64,000 bases of DNA from Bacillus pinisoli (GCF_023036475.1 NZ_JAJQKI010000004.1:248001-312000); one strand, 5' to 3'. Shown: positions 27,414 through 38,432, numbered from the stretch's first letter. A program made the numbers and translations. Notes: a model not told the origin generated them from the letters alone.

Positions 27414-28606
27414 TATGCCTCACCTTCCATTCGTTCCATTAGAGTATGCACGTCCTTATCTCCGCGCCCAGATAAACAAACAAGAATCGATTGAGTTGGT
27501 TCCATTTCCTTTGCAAGCTTAATTGCACTTGATAGAGCATGAGCTGATTCAATCGCTGGTAAAATCCCCTCTGATTTCGTTAGGATTTGTAACGCTTCTA
27601 ATGCCTCATCATCCGTTACACTTACATAGTCTACTCTTTTAACACTCGCTAAATAAGCATGCTCAGGACCAATCCCCGGATAATCTAATCCAGCAGAAAT
27701 AGAATATGGCTCTGTTATTTGTCCATTTTCATCTTGCAAGAGATACGTTAATGAACCATGAATAACTCCAGTGGTTCCTTTTGTGATTGTAGCGGCATGG
27801 TGCTCTGTATCAACACCCATTCCTGCTGCTTCCACCCCAACTAGCTTTACTGGATCTTCTAAAAATGGATAAAACATCCCCGCTGCATTACTTCCTCCCC
27901 CTACACATGCAACAACTGTGTCTGGAAGTTTTCCTTCTTTTTCTAAAAATTGTGCCCTCGCTTCATCCCCAATAATACGTTGGAAATCACGCACCATTTT
28001 TGGATAAGGATGAGGTCCTACAACAGATCCGATCATATAAAAATGATCTTCACAATTTGCTACCCAGTAGCGAATGGCTTCGTTAGTTGCATCCTTTAAT
28101 GTACGGTTACCACTCGTAACCGGAACAACCGTAGCTCCTAAAAGCTTCATTCTAAACACATTAAGTGCTTGACGTTTTACATCCTCTTCGCCCATAAACA
28201 CAATACAGTCCATTCCAAACTTAGCCGACACGGTCGCTGCAGCTACCCCGTGTTGTCCTGCACCTGTTTCTGCAATAATCTTTTTCTTTCCCATACGCTT
28301 TGCTAATAATGCCTGTCCGATTGCATTATTAATTTTATGAGCCCCAGTATGGTTCAAATCTTCTCTTTTCAGGTAGATTTTTGCACCACCAAGCTCTTCC
28401 GTTAAGTGATCTGCAAATGTAAGTGCTGTTGGACGTCCTGAGTAGTTCTTTAGTAAGGATAGATATTCTTCACGAAAAGATTCATCGTTATTTGCTTCTT
28501 CTAGTGCCTTTTCAATTTCTTCAAGTGGATTCATTAAAGTTTCTGGAACGAATTTCCCACCGAAGTCACCAAACCGGCCAAATTTATCTGGATATGTTGT
28601 TAACAT
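27413..28606 (-). CDS. trpB: tryptophan synthase beta chain
   Basis: 397 residues, PLP enzyme condensing indole with serine. The PLP lysine is in [10 protein letters not shown], the phosphate cup is GGGSNA and the C-terminal CLSGRGDKD is intact. Start set at ATG 28606 with GAGG 9 bases upstream; TTG at 28615 overlaps the ribosome site. Overlaps trpF. Confidence 0.96.
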   Translation of the reverse strand: MLTTYPDKFGRFGDFGGKFVPETLMNPLEEIEKALEEANNDESFREEYLSLLKNYSGRPTALTFADHLTEELGGAKIYLKREDLNHTGAHKINNAIGQALLAKRMGKKKIIAETGAGQHGVAAATVSAKFGMDCIVFMGEEDVKRQALNVFRMKLLGATVVPVTSGNRTLKDATNEAIRYWVANCEDHFYMIGSVVGPHPYPKMVRDFQRIIGDEARAQFLEKEGKLPDTVVACVGGGSNAAGMFYPFLEDPVKLVGVEAAGMGVDTEHHAATITKGTTGVIHGSLTYLLQDENGQITEPYSISAGLDYPGIGPEHAYLASVKRVDYVSVTDDEALEALQILTKSEGILPAIESAHALSSAIKLAKEMEPTQSILVCLSGRGDKDVHTLMERMEGEA

Positions 28607-29246
28607 AGTTTTCAACCTCTTTTTCTATATTCTTTATTAGTTGTCTGCTCTTCTGTTCCTCTATTTCGATTCCTGAAGCCAGATCAATTCCTATTGGATG
28701 ATATTGTAAGAGTTGACTAATATTTTCAATTTTTATACCGCCTGCTATAAAACAAGGTACCCCTTGGCGATCAGCCTCTTTAAGGTAAGAGGGAATTGCC
28801 TCCCAGTCAAACGTTTGACCTGTTCCCCCCCACGCCTTTGGCGATTTTGTATCAACCACATACCCATCGGCAATAGAGGAAAACTCTTTCATATAATCTA
28901 ACGATTGATAGTCATGGTGAATAGCCTTCCAAACCGCTAGTCCTGTCGTTTCTTTTAGCTTTTGTAAAAAAGTAGGGGATTCTTTTCCATGACATTGAAT
29001 GATATCTAATGGGACCTTGGCTAGAACAGCTTCAATCTCTTCTAAATTTGCATTTACAAAGATACCTGCTAGCTTTTTCCCTTGTGGTAATGGCTGTTCT
29101 TGGATCCAGGATGATACTTGTTCTGGTGTTACTTGTCGTTTACTTTCAGCAAAAATAATCCCAATGACATCCGCCTTACTAAAGATCACTTTACTCCAAT
29201 CTTCAAAACTTCTATTACCACAGAATTTTACTAGAGGCTTATACAA
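28584..29246 (-). CDS. trpF: phosphoribosylanthranilate isomerase
   Basis: 220 residues. Amadori isomerisation in tryptophan synthesis. Catalytic Cys is in KFCGNRS, with [21 protein letters not shown] and the C-terminal GIDLASGIE. No ATG fits the family N-terminus; a TTG at 29246 behind GGAGAGGG gives (M)YKPLVKFCG and overlaps trpC by 8 bases, so this unusual start is inferred. Confidence 0.9.
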   Translation of the reverse strand: MYKPLVKFCGNRSFEDWSKVIFSKADVIGIIFAESKRQVTPEQVSSWIQEQPLPQGKKLAGIFVNANLEEIEAVLAKVPLDIIQCHGKESPTFLQKLKETTGLAVWKAIHHDYQSLDYMKEFSSIADGYVVDTKSPKAWGGTGQTFDWEAIPSYLKEADRQGVPCFIAGGIKIENISQLLQYHPIGIDLASGIEIEEQKSRQLIKNIEKEVENYVNNISR

Positions 29247-30003
29247 GGTGACCCTCTCCAAAAATCCTCTCAATTCCCTTCCCTGGGTCATCTTCTCTCA
29301 TAAATGCCTCACCTATTAGGACAGCATGAGCGCCTACGTCTTTTACATAGCTTAGGTCTTCATAACTGTGAATGCCACTTTCACTTACAACAAGACTAGA
29401 TTTTGGCAGATACGTAATGATCTCCTTCGTATGTTCAACACTTGTTTTAAAAGTCGATAAATCTCGGTTATTAATACCAAGAATGGTAGGGGTAATTTCC
29501 TTTAGTAGCGCTTCTACCGTTTCAATGGAGTGTACTTCCACTAGACATTCCAATCCGATTTCTGTAGCTTCTAAATAAAATTCTTTAAGTTTTAAAGGTT
29601 CAAGTACTTCACCGATTAATAAAACGGCGTCTGCTCCTATATATTTACTTTCTAATAACTGTCTGCGGTCTACGATAAAGTCCTTTCTAAGGATCGGTAC
29701 ATTAACTACCTGTTTTATATTTGATAAATACTGTTTGGAGCCATGAAAAAACTGTTCGTCCGTTAAAACCGATAAGGCGTCTGCCTTAGCAGACACATAT
29801 TGTTCAGCAATTTTAACAGGATGAAAATCCTCTCTAATGACTCCCTTAGAAGGTGAAGCCTTTTTCACTTCCGCTATTAACCCTAGGCCTCTATTTGGTT
29901 TTCGGAGGGCTTCATATAATGAAAAATGTGGAACCTCCAGTTGAACAGGAAGACTAAACTGAAGCATTTCCTCATGTTTAACCTCAATGATTTTATTAAG
30001 CAT
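29239..30003 (-). CDS. trpC: indole-3-glycerol phosphate synthase
   Basis: 254 residues, TIM barrel. AEVKKASPSKG (catalytic Lys), LRKDFIVDRRQL and VSESGIHSYED are all present. Overlaps trpD by 8 bases. Monofunctional, with trpF separate, as in other bacilli. Confidence 0.96.
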   Translation of the reverse strand: MLNKIIEVKHEEMLQFSLPVQLEVPHFSLYEALRKPNRGLGLIAEVKKASPSKGVIREDFHPVKIAEQYVSAKADALSVLTDEQFFHGSKQYLSNIKQVVNVPILRKDFIVDRRQLLESKYIGADAVLLIGEVLEPLKLKEFYLEATEIGLECLVEVHSIETVEALLKEITPTILGINNRDLSTFKTSVEHTKEIITYLPKSSLVVSESGIHSYEDLSYVKDVGAHAVLIGEAFMREDDPGKGIERIFGEGHLV

Positions 30004-31024
30004 AATGATGAGCCTCCTTACGACTTACTAACGATTGGATATGTTCGATTACTTTTCTAGTATCAATCGCTTCTCTAGCTAAGTCAATTCCTTCTTGTAA
30101 TGTTGCGGCTTTACCTGAAACGTAAATGGCTGCTCCTGCATTCAGGAGAATAGTATGTTTAGCACTGTCATTAGATTGATTTGTAAAAACTTTATTGATT
30201 AGTTTAGCACTGTCTTCAATGGAAGTGGCTTGGATATCAGAAAGTGTTCCAATTGGTAAGTGAAAGTCATTTGGATGGATTGTATATTGTTTAATTTCAC
30301 CATCTTTCAACTCAACCACATCTGTATCCGTTGTAATGGAAATCTCATCTAACCCATCTCTTCCTGTTACTAAAAGAACATGTTTTGAACCAAGACTTTT
30401 TAATGTTTCTGCCATTTTTAGCGCAATCTTAGAATCATAAACACCAATGACTTGCCTCTTTGATAAGGCAGGATTGGATAAAGGTCCAAGAATATTGAAG
30501 ACCGTACGAAAGCCAATTTCTTTTCTTGGTCCAATTGCGTGTTTCATCGCAGCATGATAATTCGGAGCGAATAGGAATGACATATTGTGATTCTTCAACG
30601 CCTCTTTTGCTTCTTCTTTAGAAGATTGAATGGGTATCCCTAAATGCTCCAACACATCGGCACTCCCACTTTTAGATGAGACTGCTCGATTGCCGTGCTT
30701 CGCAACCTTTATACCTAATGAGCTTGCAACAATGGCAGAAGCAGTTGATATATTAAATGTTGATACTCCGTCCCCTCCTGTACCACATGTATCAATAACT
30801 TCTTCTGTTTCATCAAGTTCTAGCGTATTCATATGGCTTCGCATCGCTTTAGCAAATCCTGTGATTTCTTCTACGGTTTCTCCTCTTAACCTTAATATTG
30901 AAAGGAGACTTGCAATTTGACTTTCAGTTGCATCCCCACTCATTATTTCATTCATTACCTCTTCTGCCTCAGCTACTGTAAGTGTTTTTCCTTCTATACA
31001 ATCGAGTAAAAGATCTCTTAACAC
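29996..31024 (-). CDS. trpD: anthranilate phosphoribosyltransferase
   Basis: 342 residues. Transfers phosphoribose to anthranilate. PRPP-binding glycine loop DTCGTGGDG, then KHGNRAVSSKSGSADVLE. Starts with GTG at 31024 and overlaps trpE by 7 bases. No glutaminase (trpG) domain is fused; the small amidotransferase is not in this window, as in B. subtilis where it lies in the folate operon. Confidence 0.96.
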   Translation of the reverse strand: MLRDLLLDCIEGKTLTVAEAEEVMNEIMSGDATESQIASLLSILRLRGETVEEITGFAKAMRSHMNTLELDETEEVIDTCGTGGDGVSTFNISTASAIVASSLGIKVAKHGNRAVSSKSGSADVLEHLGIPIQSSKEEAKEALKNHNMSFLFAPNYHAAMKHAIGPRKEIGFRTVFNILGPLSNPALSKRQVIGVYDSKIALKMAETLKSLGSKHVLLVTGRDGLDEISITTDTDVVELKDGEIKQYTIHPNDFHLPIGTLSDIQATSIEDSAKLINKVFTNQSNDSAKHTILLNAGAAIYVSGKAATLQEGIDLAREAIDTRKVIEHIQSLVSRKEAHHYA

Positions 31025-32535
31025 TTTACTCTCTCCTCTCTACTAAACGTTCTCTCAGCTAATTGGATTGCCTTGATGACGGCACTTGCCTTATTAATGG
31101 TTTCTTTATATTCAAGCTCAGGTATTGAATCAGCCACGACACCAGCACCTGCCTGAACATAAGCAGTTTCGTTTTTAACAACTGCTGTTCGAATGGTTAT
31201 ACAAGAATCTATATTCCCGTCAAAACCAATGTAAGCAACTGTTCCTGCATATACATTTCTTGCCACTGGTTCAAGCTCTTGAATAATTTGCATAGCCCTT
31301 ACCTTTGGTGCTCCTGAAACGGTACCTGCAGGGAATGACGCTAGCAAAGCCTCTACTGGCTCAACATCCTCTCTTATTACACCTGTGACCTTTGATACGA
31401 GGTGCATAACATGAGAGAAATAATGAAGCTCTTTTACCATTGGTACCTTTACACTTCCATATTGGGCAACCCTACCTATATCATTTCTTGCTAAATCTAA
31501 CAGCATATAATGCTCTGCCTGTTCTTTTTCATCCTTTAAAAGCTCAACACCTAGCGCCTGGTCTTCCGCTTCTGTCCGTCCTCGTCTTCTCGTTCCCGCT
31601 ATCGGATGAATCTCAAGATGTCCGTTTGACACTTGAATCAACTTCTCTGGAGAACTTCCCACAATCTCACAGTCAGGAAGCTTTATATAGAATAAATACG
31701 GTGAAGGATTAACAAAACGTAAAACTCGATAAAGGTCAAAACCTTTTGTTTTAACCGGAATCTCAAAACGCTGAGATAGTACCGTTTGAAATACATCACC
31801 TGCTGAAATGTACTCCTTAATCTTTTTCACGTGTTGAATAAATGTTTCTTTATCATAGCTAGATTTTACATTTGTAAAATCTACTTCAAAGTCTTTAGGG
31901 TTTAATAGTGGCTCATGTAAATACTGCCTTTCTGATAGGGTTTTAAAATATTCCTGAATCACCTGTTCTGCTTTTCGATAAGAATGCTTTTTCTCTTCAA
32001 GACTTTCATCACCATTTAGTTGTGCATAATGGATAAACGTCATTTCTTTCGTAGAATGCGCGTACACGATAATCGTCTCACAATATAATAAGTGATAATT
32101 CTTTAATTGAAGATCATCATTCGCGTGATTTGGAACTTTTTCAATAGTTGAGACAGCATCATAGCCTATATATCCAACTGCTCCTCCACGAAAAGGAATG
32201 TCACGTTCAATTTCTTTTACCTTTACATGTTCCTTCACAAATTGAATAGCTTTTTGTAGCTCTTTTGTTTGGTAAAGAACTTCTTTTTGTTTATTAATGA
32301 CATGGATTTCATCTTCAACCTCTTCTATAGTAATAAATGGATTTAATCCAATAAAAGAGTAATTAGACCATGGAGACTGTTCATCATTACTTTCAAGAAG
32401 GTAAACAGCTTCTTCCTTAAATGCTTGGAATATTTGAATAGGGGTTAATGTATCTACAAAATAGGATTGTAATACAGGGATGGTACGGTAGGTGTTTGTA
32501 TCTGTTAAAAATGAAGTTTCATTATACGTGGTCAT
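31018..32535 (-). CDS. trpE: anthranilate synthase component I
   Basis: 505 residues. Converts chorismate to anthranilate with ammonia from TrpG. Feedback-binding LLESNDEQSPWSNYSFIG, then the chorismate-binding core with GDVFQTVLSQ, HPIAGTRRRG and the C-terminal IQAGAG-type motif (VQAGAGVVADS). First gene of trpEDCFBA. ATG 32535 is chosen; an in-frame GTG at 32547 nearly touches GGAGGA. The TRAP-bound leader lies directly upstream. Confidence 0.94.
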   Translation of the reverse strand: MTTYNETSFLTDTNTYRTIPVLQSYFVDTLTPIQIFQAFKEEAVYLLESNDEQSPWSNYSFIGLNPFITIEEVEDEIHVINKQKEVLYQTKELQKAIQFVKEHVKVKEIERDIPFRGGAVGYIGYDAVSTIEKVPNHANDDLQLKNYHLLYCETIIVYAHSTKEMTFIHYAQLNGDESLEEKKHSYRKAEQVIQEYFKTLSERQYLHEPLLNPKDFEVDFTNVKSSYDKETFIQHVKKIKEYISAGDVFQTVLSQRFEIPVKTKGFDLYRVLRFVNPSPYLFYIKLPDCEIVGSSPEKLIQVSNGHLEIHPIAGTRRRGRTEAEDQALGVELLKDEKEQAEHYMLLDLARNDIGRVAQYGSVKVPMVKELHYFSHVMHLVSKVTGVIREDVEPVEALLASFPAGTVSGAPKVRAMQIIQELEPVARNVYAGTVAYIGFDGNIDSCITIRTAVVKNETAYVQAGAGVVADSIPELEYKETINKASAVIKAIQLAERTFSREERVKC

Positions 32536-32654
32536 GGTTTCACTCACTCCTCCAAACGATTAGTCGTTATGGGAGAACGAGAGACATCGAGGTGTGAATA
32601 TAACCTGGATCATCCCCAGGATATACTTTTTTACGATATTCATTTAAGGAAATA

Positions 32655-32684
32655 TAAAAACCCAAAGACAAATAAGCCTTTGGG
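32655..32684 (-). terminator. trp leader attenuator
   Basis: CCCAAAG pairs with CTTTGGG around a 10-base loop, followed by TTTTT on the minus strand. It lies between the TRAP-binding triplets and trpE, the expected position of the TRAP-controlled terminator. Confidence 0.88.
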
Positions 32685-32704
32685 TAGAATTAATCGCATT
32701 TTTT

Positions 32705-32791
32705 CTCAGCTAACCTCAACTATCTCAACTCATTCTCATCTACCCTATTATTCTATAGGTAACTCAACTAAACTATTCTTTTACTAAACTA
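32705..32791 (-). promoter_or_regulatory. TRAP-binding (G/U)AG triplet array of the trp leader
   Basis: The minus-strand leader has about 15 GAG/UAG triplets. The 3' nine (UAG, UAG, GAG, GAG, GAG, UAG, GAG, UAG, GAG) are mostly 2-3 bases apart; two further groups of two and three lie upstream. B. subtilis has eleven. An ACCTAT/ATAGGGT pairing in the middle may be part of the antiterminator. With tryptophan-bound TRAP this region would be wrapped, allowing the downstream terminator to form. Confidence 0.88.
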
Positions 32792-32801
32792 ATTCCATGT
32801 T

Positions 32802-32826
32802 ATTATAATCCGGACCCTTTTGTCAA
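32802..32826 (-). promoter_or_regulatory. candidate promoter at the trp leader
   Basis: A perfect TTGACA (32821-32826) overlaps the end of aroH. A perfect TATAAT (32802-32807) lies only 13 bases away; TAACAT at 18 bases is the alternative -10. Either would start the transcript just before the first TRAP triplets. Confidence 0.45.
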
Positions 32827-33183
32827 CCTTAGATCCGGTCTTAAATCAATCGCACCTTCTTGATAGACGTGCTTTACCTCATGGGGTGCAAGGTTTGTGT
32901 TGACAGTCATCATAATTCTAATACATTTTTTCAATGAATTTGCTACAGGGATCTCCCTTGCACAGGTCACAGGAACGAAGGTGAAGCCAACTAATCTTCT
33001 TAATGCTTTAGCTGGAAATACAGCATCAATATCATCCGTTACGGTAATAAGGATCGTCGCGATATCAGAGGGTTCCACATTGTTCTTTTCTACCATTTCT
33101 CTTAACAACATTTCAGTTTTATCTAATATCTCGACAGCCTCATTCTCACTTACTGTTGTTGCTCCACGGATTCCACGAATCAT
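32803..33183 (-). CDS. aroH: chorismate mutase, AroH type
   Basis: 126 residues, monofunctional trimeric chorismate mutase (RGIRGATTVSENEA; active-site Arg residues in RGIRG and in the TCAREIPV segment). Converts chorismate to prephenate for tyrosine/phenylalanine. ATG overlaps the aroB TGA (ATGA). Its 3' end overlaps the candidate trp promoter. Confidence 0.95.
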   Translation of the reverse strand: MIRGIRGATTVSENEAVEILDKTEMLLREMVEKNNVEPSDIATILITVTDDIDAVFPAKALRRLVGFTFVPVTCAREIPVANSLKKCIRIMMTVNTNLAPHEVKHVYQEGAIDLRPDLRLTKGSGL

Positions 33184-34268
33184 ACTGTTCCCTCCCTATA
33201 ATATTGTTGAAGAATTTCCAGTATCACTTCATCCTCAACTTCTTTTATAGTTAAGCTACCAACTTCATTCATCAAGCACATTCTAATCGTACCTTTTAGT
33301 GCTTTTTTATCCTTTTTCATTTTCTTAAGTAATGATTGTGCCTCAATCGTAGTTGGAAATTCAGGAAACCCAAGCTTATGAAACCACTCTGTTAGTTCAT
33401 TAATTGGTAACGCTACATGTAACAATCGTTCACTTACCTTCATTGCAAAAAGCATTCCAATTGCAACTGCATCCCCATGGCTTATTGAACCGTAGCCTAG
33501 CTCCGATTCTAGACCATGAGCTAGCGTATGACCAAAATTCAAGTAGGCACGAATTCCGGTTTCTTTTTCATCCTGATTGACAACCGCTGCCTTTACTTTA
33601 ATGGCTCGACATAGTGCTTCTTCGAGGACTGGACCTTTTAAATCTTTTAACGTAGCTACATTTTTACGCAACCACGGGTAAAAGTCCTTATCCCAGATCA
33701 ATGAATGCTTAATAAGTTCCGCAAAACCCGCTCTCCATTCACTTTCTGGTAAAGAGTTTAAAAACGATAGATCATATAACACTGCTTCTGGCTGGTAAAA
33801 GGCACCAATGGAATTTTTACCTAGATGATGGTTAATGGCAACCTTTCCTCCTACAGCACTGTCGTGGGCCAATAGAGTAGTTGGAGCTTGGATAAATCGT
33901 ATCCCCCTCATATATGAAGCTGCAACAAATCCTGCTAAATCTCCTGTTACTCCTCCACCTAAGGCAACAATTAAGGAATTCCGATCAAGGCCTTTTTCCA
34001 TTGCAAAGGTTTGACACTCATAAAATAGCTCAATGGACTTTGATTTTTCACCACTTGGTACTTCCATAGAATAAACCTTTGCGTATTGACTAAATACCTT
34101 CTGAACCTGCTCCAAATACAAGGGAGCAACAGCTGCATCTGCAATAATTAAGATAGAGGAAGGTACGTTCTTTAGAATCGATTTAAGAAACGATGGCTGG
34201 CCAAAAATGTTTGAACCTATTATTAAAGGATATTCCTTTGAATTCGTTTGTATTAATAGTTCATTCAT
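33180..34268 (-). CDS. aroB: 3-dehydroquinate synthase
   Basis: 362 residues. NAD-dependent cyclisation of DAHP. GGGVTGDLAGFVA and the zinc-ligand region NFGHTLAHGLE are intact. Start at 34268 overlaps the aroC stop by one base (TAATG), gives the exact B. subtilis length and follows CGAGG; an upstream in-frame ATG lies inside aroC. Confidence 0.96.
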   Translation of the reverse strand: MNELLIQTNSKEYPLIIGSNIFGQPSFLKSILKNVPSSILIIADAAVAPLYLEQVQKVFSQYAKVYSMEVPSGEKSKSIELFYECQTFAMEKGLDRNSLIVALGGGVTGDLAGFVAASYMRGIRFIQAPTTLLAHDSAVGGKVAINHHLGKNSIGAFYQPEAVLYDLSFLNSLPESEWRAGFAELIKHSLIWDKDFYPWLRKNVATLKDLKGPVLEEALCRAIKVKAAVVNQDEKETGIRAYLNFGHTLAHGLESELGYGSISHGDAVAIGMLFAMKVSERLLHVALPINELTEWFHKLGFPEFPTTIEAQSLLKKMKKDKKALKGTIRMCLMNEVGSLTIKEVEDEVILEILQQYYREGTV

Positions 34269-35437
34269 TAAAAATTCCTCGCCCACTCGTTCGCCTTTTC
34301 AATATTCTCTTGAATTAATTGAATTCTATCTTGACCAAACTGTTCAACGATTGCATTTGCCAATTCCCATGCAACAACCGATTCTGCCACCACACTTGCA
34401 GCAGGCACTGCACAGCTATCTGAACGTTCAATACTCGCCTCAAATGGCTCCTTTGTTTCAATATCAACACTTTTTAATGGTTTATATAAAGTTGGGATTG
34501 GTTTCATAACACCACGTACTACAATAGGCATACCTGTTGTCATTCCACCTTCAAACCCACCTAGATTATTTGTTCTACGAGTATAGCCTGCTTGTTCATC
34601 CCAAATGATTTCATCATGTACCTGACTTCCGGGAACTTCAGCAGCTTTAAAGCCAATTCCGAATTCCACACCCTTAAAAGCATTAATGCTGATAACAGCA
34701 GCTGCAATTTTAGAGTCTAACTTACGATCATAATGTACGTAACTTCCAACTCCAACCGGTACTCCCTCAACAATAACCTCAACAATACCACCGATTGAGT
34801 CTCCATTTTGTTTTGCCTGATCAATAGCTTCCATCATTTTAACACCAGCAGTTGAATCAAAGCATCGTACAGGCGATTCTTCTGTAACCTCTTGAAGCTG
34901 GCTAAGGCTCTCATATTGAGCAGGCTGTGCCTTAACTCCACCAATCTCAAGTACATGTCCACCTACTTGAATGCCTAATTCACTTAAAACCTTTTTGGCT
35001 ACAGCTCCAGCTGCCACTCTAACTGTCGTTTCTCTAGCGGATGAGCGTTCTAGTACATTTCGCATATCACGATGACCATATTTGATGGCGCCATTTAAGT
35101 CAGCATGTCCAGGTCTAGGTCTAGACACCTTCCTCTTAATATCTGCTTCATCCAGTTCAGTAGGTTCGATTCCCATTATATTTGTCCAATGCTTCCAATC
35201 ATTGTTCTCGACCACTAATGTAATAGGTGAGCCAAGAGTATATCCGTGTCGAACTCCACTCACAATTTTGACCTGATCTTTTTCTATTTGCATGCGACGA
35301 CCACGTCCATGCCCTTTTTGTCTACGCGCTAATTCGTTATTAATATCCTCAGCGGTTAATGGGACACCGGCAGGTACTCCTTCAATAATCGTAGTTAGTT
35401 GTGGTCCATGAGATTCCCCAGCTGTTAAATACCTCAT
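34268..35437 (-). CDS. aroC: chorismate synthase
   Basis: 389 residues (aroF in B. subtilis). FMN-dependent conversion of EPSP to chorismate. GESHGPQL at the N-terminus, the basic [25 protein letters not shown] and the C-terminal [13 protein letters not shown] are all visible. First gene of the aromatic supraoperon; preceded by AAGGAGG. Confidence 0.96.
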   Translation of the reverse strand: MRYLTAGESHGPQLTTIIEGVPAGVPLTAEDINNELARRQKGHGRGRRMQIEKDQVKIVSGVRHGYTLGSPITLVVENNDWKHWTNIMGIEPTELDEADIKRKVSRPRPGHADLNGAIKYGHRDMRNVLERSSARETTVRVAAGAVAKKVLSELGIQVGGHVLEIGGVKAQPAQYESLSQLQEVTEESPVRCFDSTAGVKMMEAIDQAKQNGDSIGGIVEVIVEGVPVGVGSYVHYDRKLDSKIAAAVISINAFKGVEFGIGFKAAEVPGSQVHDEIIWDEQAGYTRRTNNLGGFEGGMTTGMPIVVRGVMKPIPTLYKPLKSVDIETKEPFEASIERSDSCAVPAASVVAESVVAWELANAIVEQFGQDRIQLIQENIEKANEWARNF

Positions 35438-35504
35438 CTGTCCATTTCCTCCTTTATCACTTTAAAGCTTTTATGTATTGAATATAATTACATACAAATA
35501 TAAC

Positions 35505-35519
35505 ATACTTTTAAAGTAT
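35505..35519. promoter_or_regulatory. palindrome upstream of the aromatic supraoperon
   Basis: ATACTTTTAAAGTAT is a 15-bp palindrome about 70 bases before aroC, next to a TATATT -10-like box on the minus strand (35498-35503) with no clear -35. A possible operator of the supraoperon; weak evidence. Confidence 0.3.
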
Positions 35520-35658
35520 ACGAATAGATAATTTTTAATTATTTTAGTATACAGGAAGATGGTAGAAGAAGTAATCTTTTCCATTTTATTTTTCATTTTT
35601 ATTAAGTGCTCAGTTGTGAAATCATATTTTTTAGGTTGTGCTTTAAATAAGAATTTAT

Positions 35659-35685
35659 AAAAAAATAGGCCCTCTTTTAGAGGAC

Positions 35686-35688
<3 letters not shown>
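35659..35688 (-). terminator. cheR terminator
   Basis: TAGGTCCTCT pairs with AGAGGGCCTA (one G-T pair), followed by seven Ts on the minus strand; overlaps the cheR stop codon. Confidence 0.88.
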
Positions 35689-36471
<783 letters not shown>

Positions 36472-36526
36472 TTAAATGAATTTAGCTCATTACTGGTTAG
36501 GCTATTATTTAATTTGATTATACAGG

Positions 36527-36624
36527 AATGACCTAGCCTCGTTAATCCCTTAATTATTAATTATTACGAAGTGATGGAAACTAAGGTTATAACTTATCTT
36601 GTGCTGAACAAGGCTAGGTTATTT
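36527..36624. repeat. ~100-bp inverted-repeat spacer element
   Basis: AATGACCTAGCCTCGTT and AACAAGGCTAGGTTATT are inverted repeats with 15 of 17 matches enclosing an AT-rich centre. A second hairpin (GGAGTTC...GAACTCC, 36635-36662) follows. No coding capacity is evident. Together with MITE copy D it fills the cheR-ndk spacer. Confidence 0.5.
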
Positions 36625-36707
36625 GACCTCGAGAGGAGTTCGTGCAAGATTAAAATGAACTCCGCCTATTTATCAACCGATGATAACTTCTATAACCTCT
36701 TAAACAA

Positions 36708-36875
36708 AGGCTCTTTTCTAAAACTATGTTGCTTTCTAGCCTATTTCTTCCGAAGTAAAACTCACTTTTAATAATAAATTACCGTATTTATCGATTAGAA
36801 AAGAGCAACTGTCTAGATGAAATGCAGAATACATTGAACTAGTATTGAAAGCAACAAACTTTACGAAAAAAGCCT
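36708..36875 (+). mobile_element. MITE-like element, copy D, with 6-bp target duplication
   Basis: 168 bp, the shortest copy; it lacks the internal GTAAAAATCC hairpin. Its 29-bp ends match at 24 positions. AAACAA flanks both sides (36702-36707 and 36876-36881), the right copy merging into the ndk terminator. Confidence 0.9.
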
Positions 36876-36877
36876 AA

Positions 36878-36915
36878 ACAAAAAAAACAACCAGCTCTTA
36901 GTGTAGCCAGTTGTC
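36878..36915 (-). terminator. ndk terminator
   Basis: CAACTGGCT pairs with AGCTGGTTG (two G-T pairs) followed by eight Ts on the minus strand. Confidence 0.85.
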
Positions 36916-36934
36916 TTCAACGTTACGTATATAA

Positions 36935-37381
36935 TTAGTTAGACCATTGGTTGATTAACTTCGTGTATTCTACTAACTCTTCTTGCTTAAAGAAAAGATT
37001 GATTTCGCGCTCTGCACTCTCTGCTGAATCAGAACCATGAATGATGTTCTTTCCTACAGTTACTGCGAAATCTCCACGAATTGTTCCTGGGGCTGAATCC
37101 TTAGGGTTTGTAGCGCCCATCATTTGTCTTGCAGTAGCGATAACATTTTCGCCTTCCCAAACCATTGCAAATACAGGTCCAGATGTAATAAATTCAACTA
37201 ACTCACCGAAGAAAGGACGTTCTTTATGCTCACCGTAATGAGTTTCAGCAAGTTGAGTAGGAATTTGCATTAATTTTGCTCCTACAAGTTGGAAACCTTT
37301 CTTTTCAAAGCGAGATACGATCTCACCAACTAGATTACGTTGAACACCATCAGGTTTTACCATTAAAAATGTTTTTTCCAT
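36935..37381 (-). CDS. ndk: nucleoside diphosphate kinase
   Basis: 148 residues. Ping-pong phosphate transfer between NTPs and NDPs. The catalytic histidine motif NIIHGSDS (about residue 115) and [17 protein letters not shown] are intact. Start follows CAGGAG. Own strong terminator. Confidence 0.97.
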   Translation of the reverse strand: MEKTFLMVKPDGVQRNLVGEIVSRFEKKGFQLVGAKLMQIPTQLAETHYGEHKERPFFGELVEFITSGPVFAMVWEGENVIATARQMMGATNPKDSAPGTIRGDFAVTVGKNIIHGSDSAESAEREINLFFKQEELVEYTKLINQWSN

Positions 37382-37469
37382 TTTATATCACTCCTGTTAC
37401 ATTATGTATAAGCTTACAAACAAGCCCAAACAAAATAGTAACACGCTTTCACATGTTTCGCAATACAAG

Positions 37470-38432
37470 CTAAAATTTACGCTTACCAATATACTTTGCG
37501 ATGTTAATTAATGCATTCTTTGCGGTGTTACTTGGAAGGTCTTCTATTACTTTTAGTGCCTTTTGCAAATACCACTCACTATACTGAATGGATTTCTCAA
37601 TACCATCACTCTCTTTTATGGCAGAGATAATAGTGTTCAATTCTTCATGATCAATATCTTCATGAACTCTCTCGATTTGTTCCCTAAGTACAGAATCTCT
37701 TAATGCAAAGATAACTGGAAGTGTGATATTCCCTTGCAATAAGTCTCCACCAGCAGGCTTCCCTAATTCCTTTTCAGTCGATGTAAAATCAAGGATATCA
37801 TCGATGATTTGAAAAGACATTCCCACATAATAGCCAAATAGGTAGAGTTTTTCATGAATTTCACGCGGAGCGTTCGTCGACACCGCACCTAATTGACAGC
37901 TTGCAGCAATTAGAATAGCAGTCTTTCGTTTTATTCTTCTTAGGTACGTTTTTAGATGTTGATTAAAATCATATTTTTCTTTAATTTGCTCAATTTCTCC
38001 TATACTCACTTCTACAATGGTATGAGATAAAATCTTATGAGCAAGCGGATTTTCAATATTCGTAATTAGTTCTAACGATCTTGCAAAAATATAATCACCT
38101 GTATACATGGCTATGCGATTGTCCCATTTTGCTTTAATCGTCGGCTGTCCCCTTCTTAGGTCCGCATCATCTATGACATCGTCATGAACTAGGGTCGCCA
38201 TGTGAATCAGTTCAAGAGCAACTGCTGCGTTTTGGATGACCTGAAGCTCATAATCACCAAATTTACCGCCTAGCAACACAAAAACAGGACGAAGTCTCTT
38301 TCCTCCTGCCTGTAAAGTGTGCAATGAAGCCTCCTTTAATAAAGGATGCTCAGACTTAATCGTCTCTTGAAGTTCTTTTTCTATTACTTTTAGATCCGTA
38401 TTCAAAAAAGAATACATTCTATTTAACTTCAT
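37470..38432 (-). CDS. hepT: heptaprenyl diphosphate synthase component II
   Basis: 320 residues, catalytic subunit. First aspartate-rich motif DDVIDDADLRRG and second DDILDFTSTEKELGKP. With HepS it extends farnesyl diphosphate to the C35 side chain of menaquinone-7. Third gene of hepS-menG-hepT. Confidence 0.95.
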   Translation of the reverse strand: MKLNRMYSFLNTDLKVIEKELQETIKSEHPLLKEASLHTLQAGGKRLRPVFVLLGGKFGDYELQVIQNAAVALELIHMATLVHDDVIDDADLRRGQPTIKAKWDNRIAMYTGDYIFARSLELITNIENPLAHKILSHTIVEVSIGEIEQIKEKYDFNQHLKTYLRRIKRKTAILIAASCQLGAVSTNAPREIHEKLYLFGYYVGMSFQIIDDILDFTSTEKELGKPAGGDLLQGNITLPVIFALRDSVLREQIERVHEDIDHEELNTIISAIKESDGIEKSIQYSEWYLQKALKVIEDLPSNTAKNALINIAKYIGKRKF

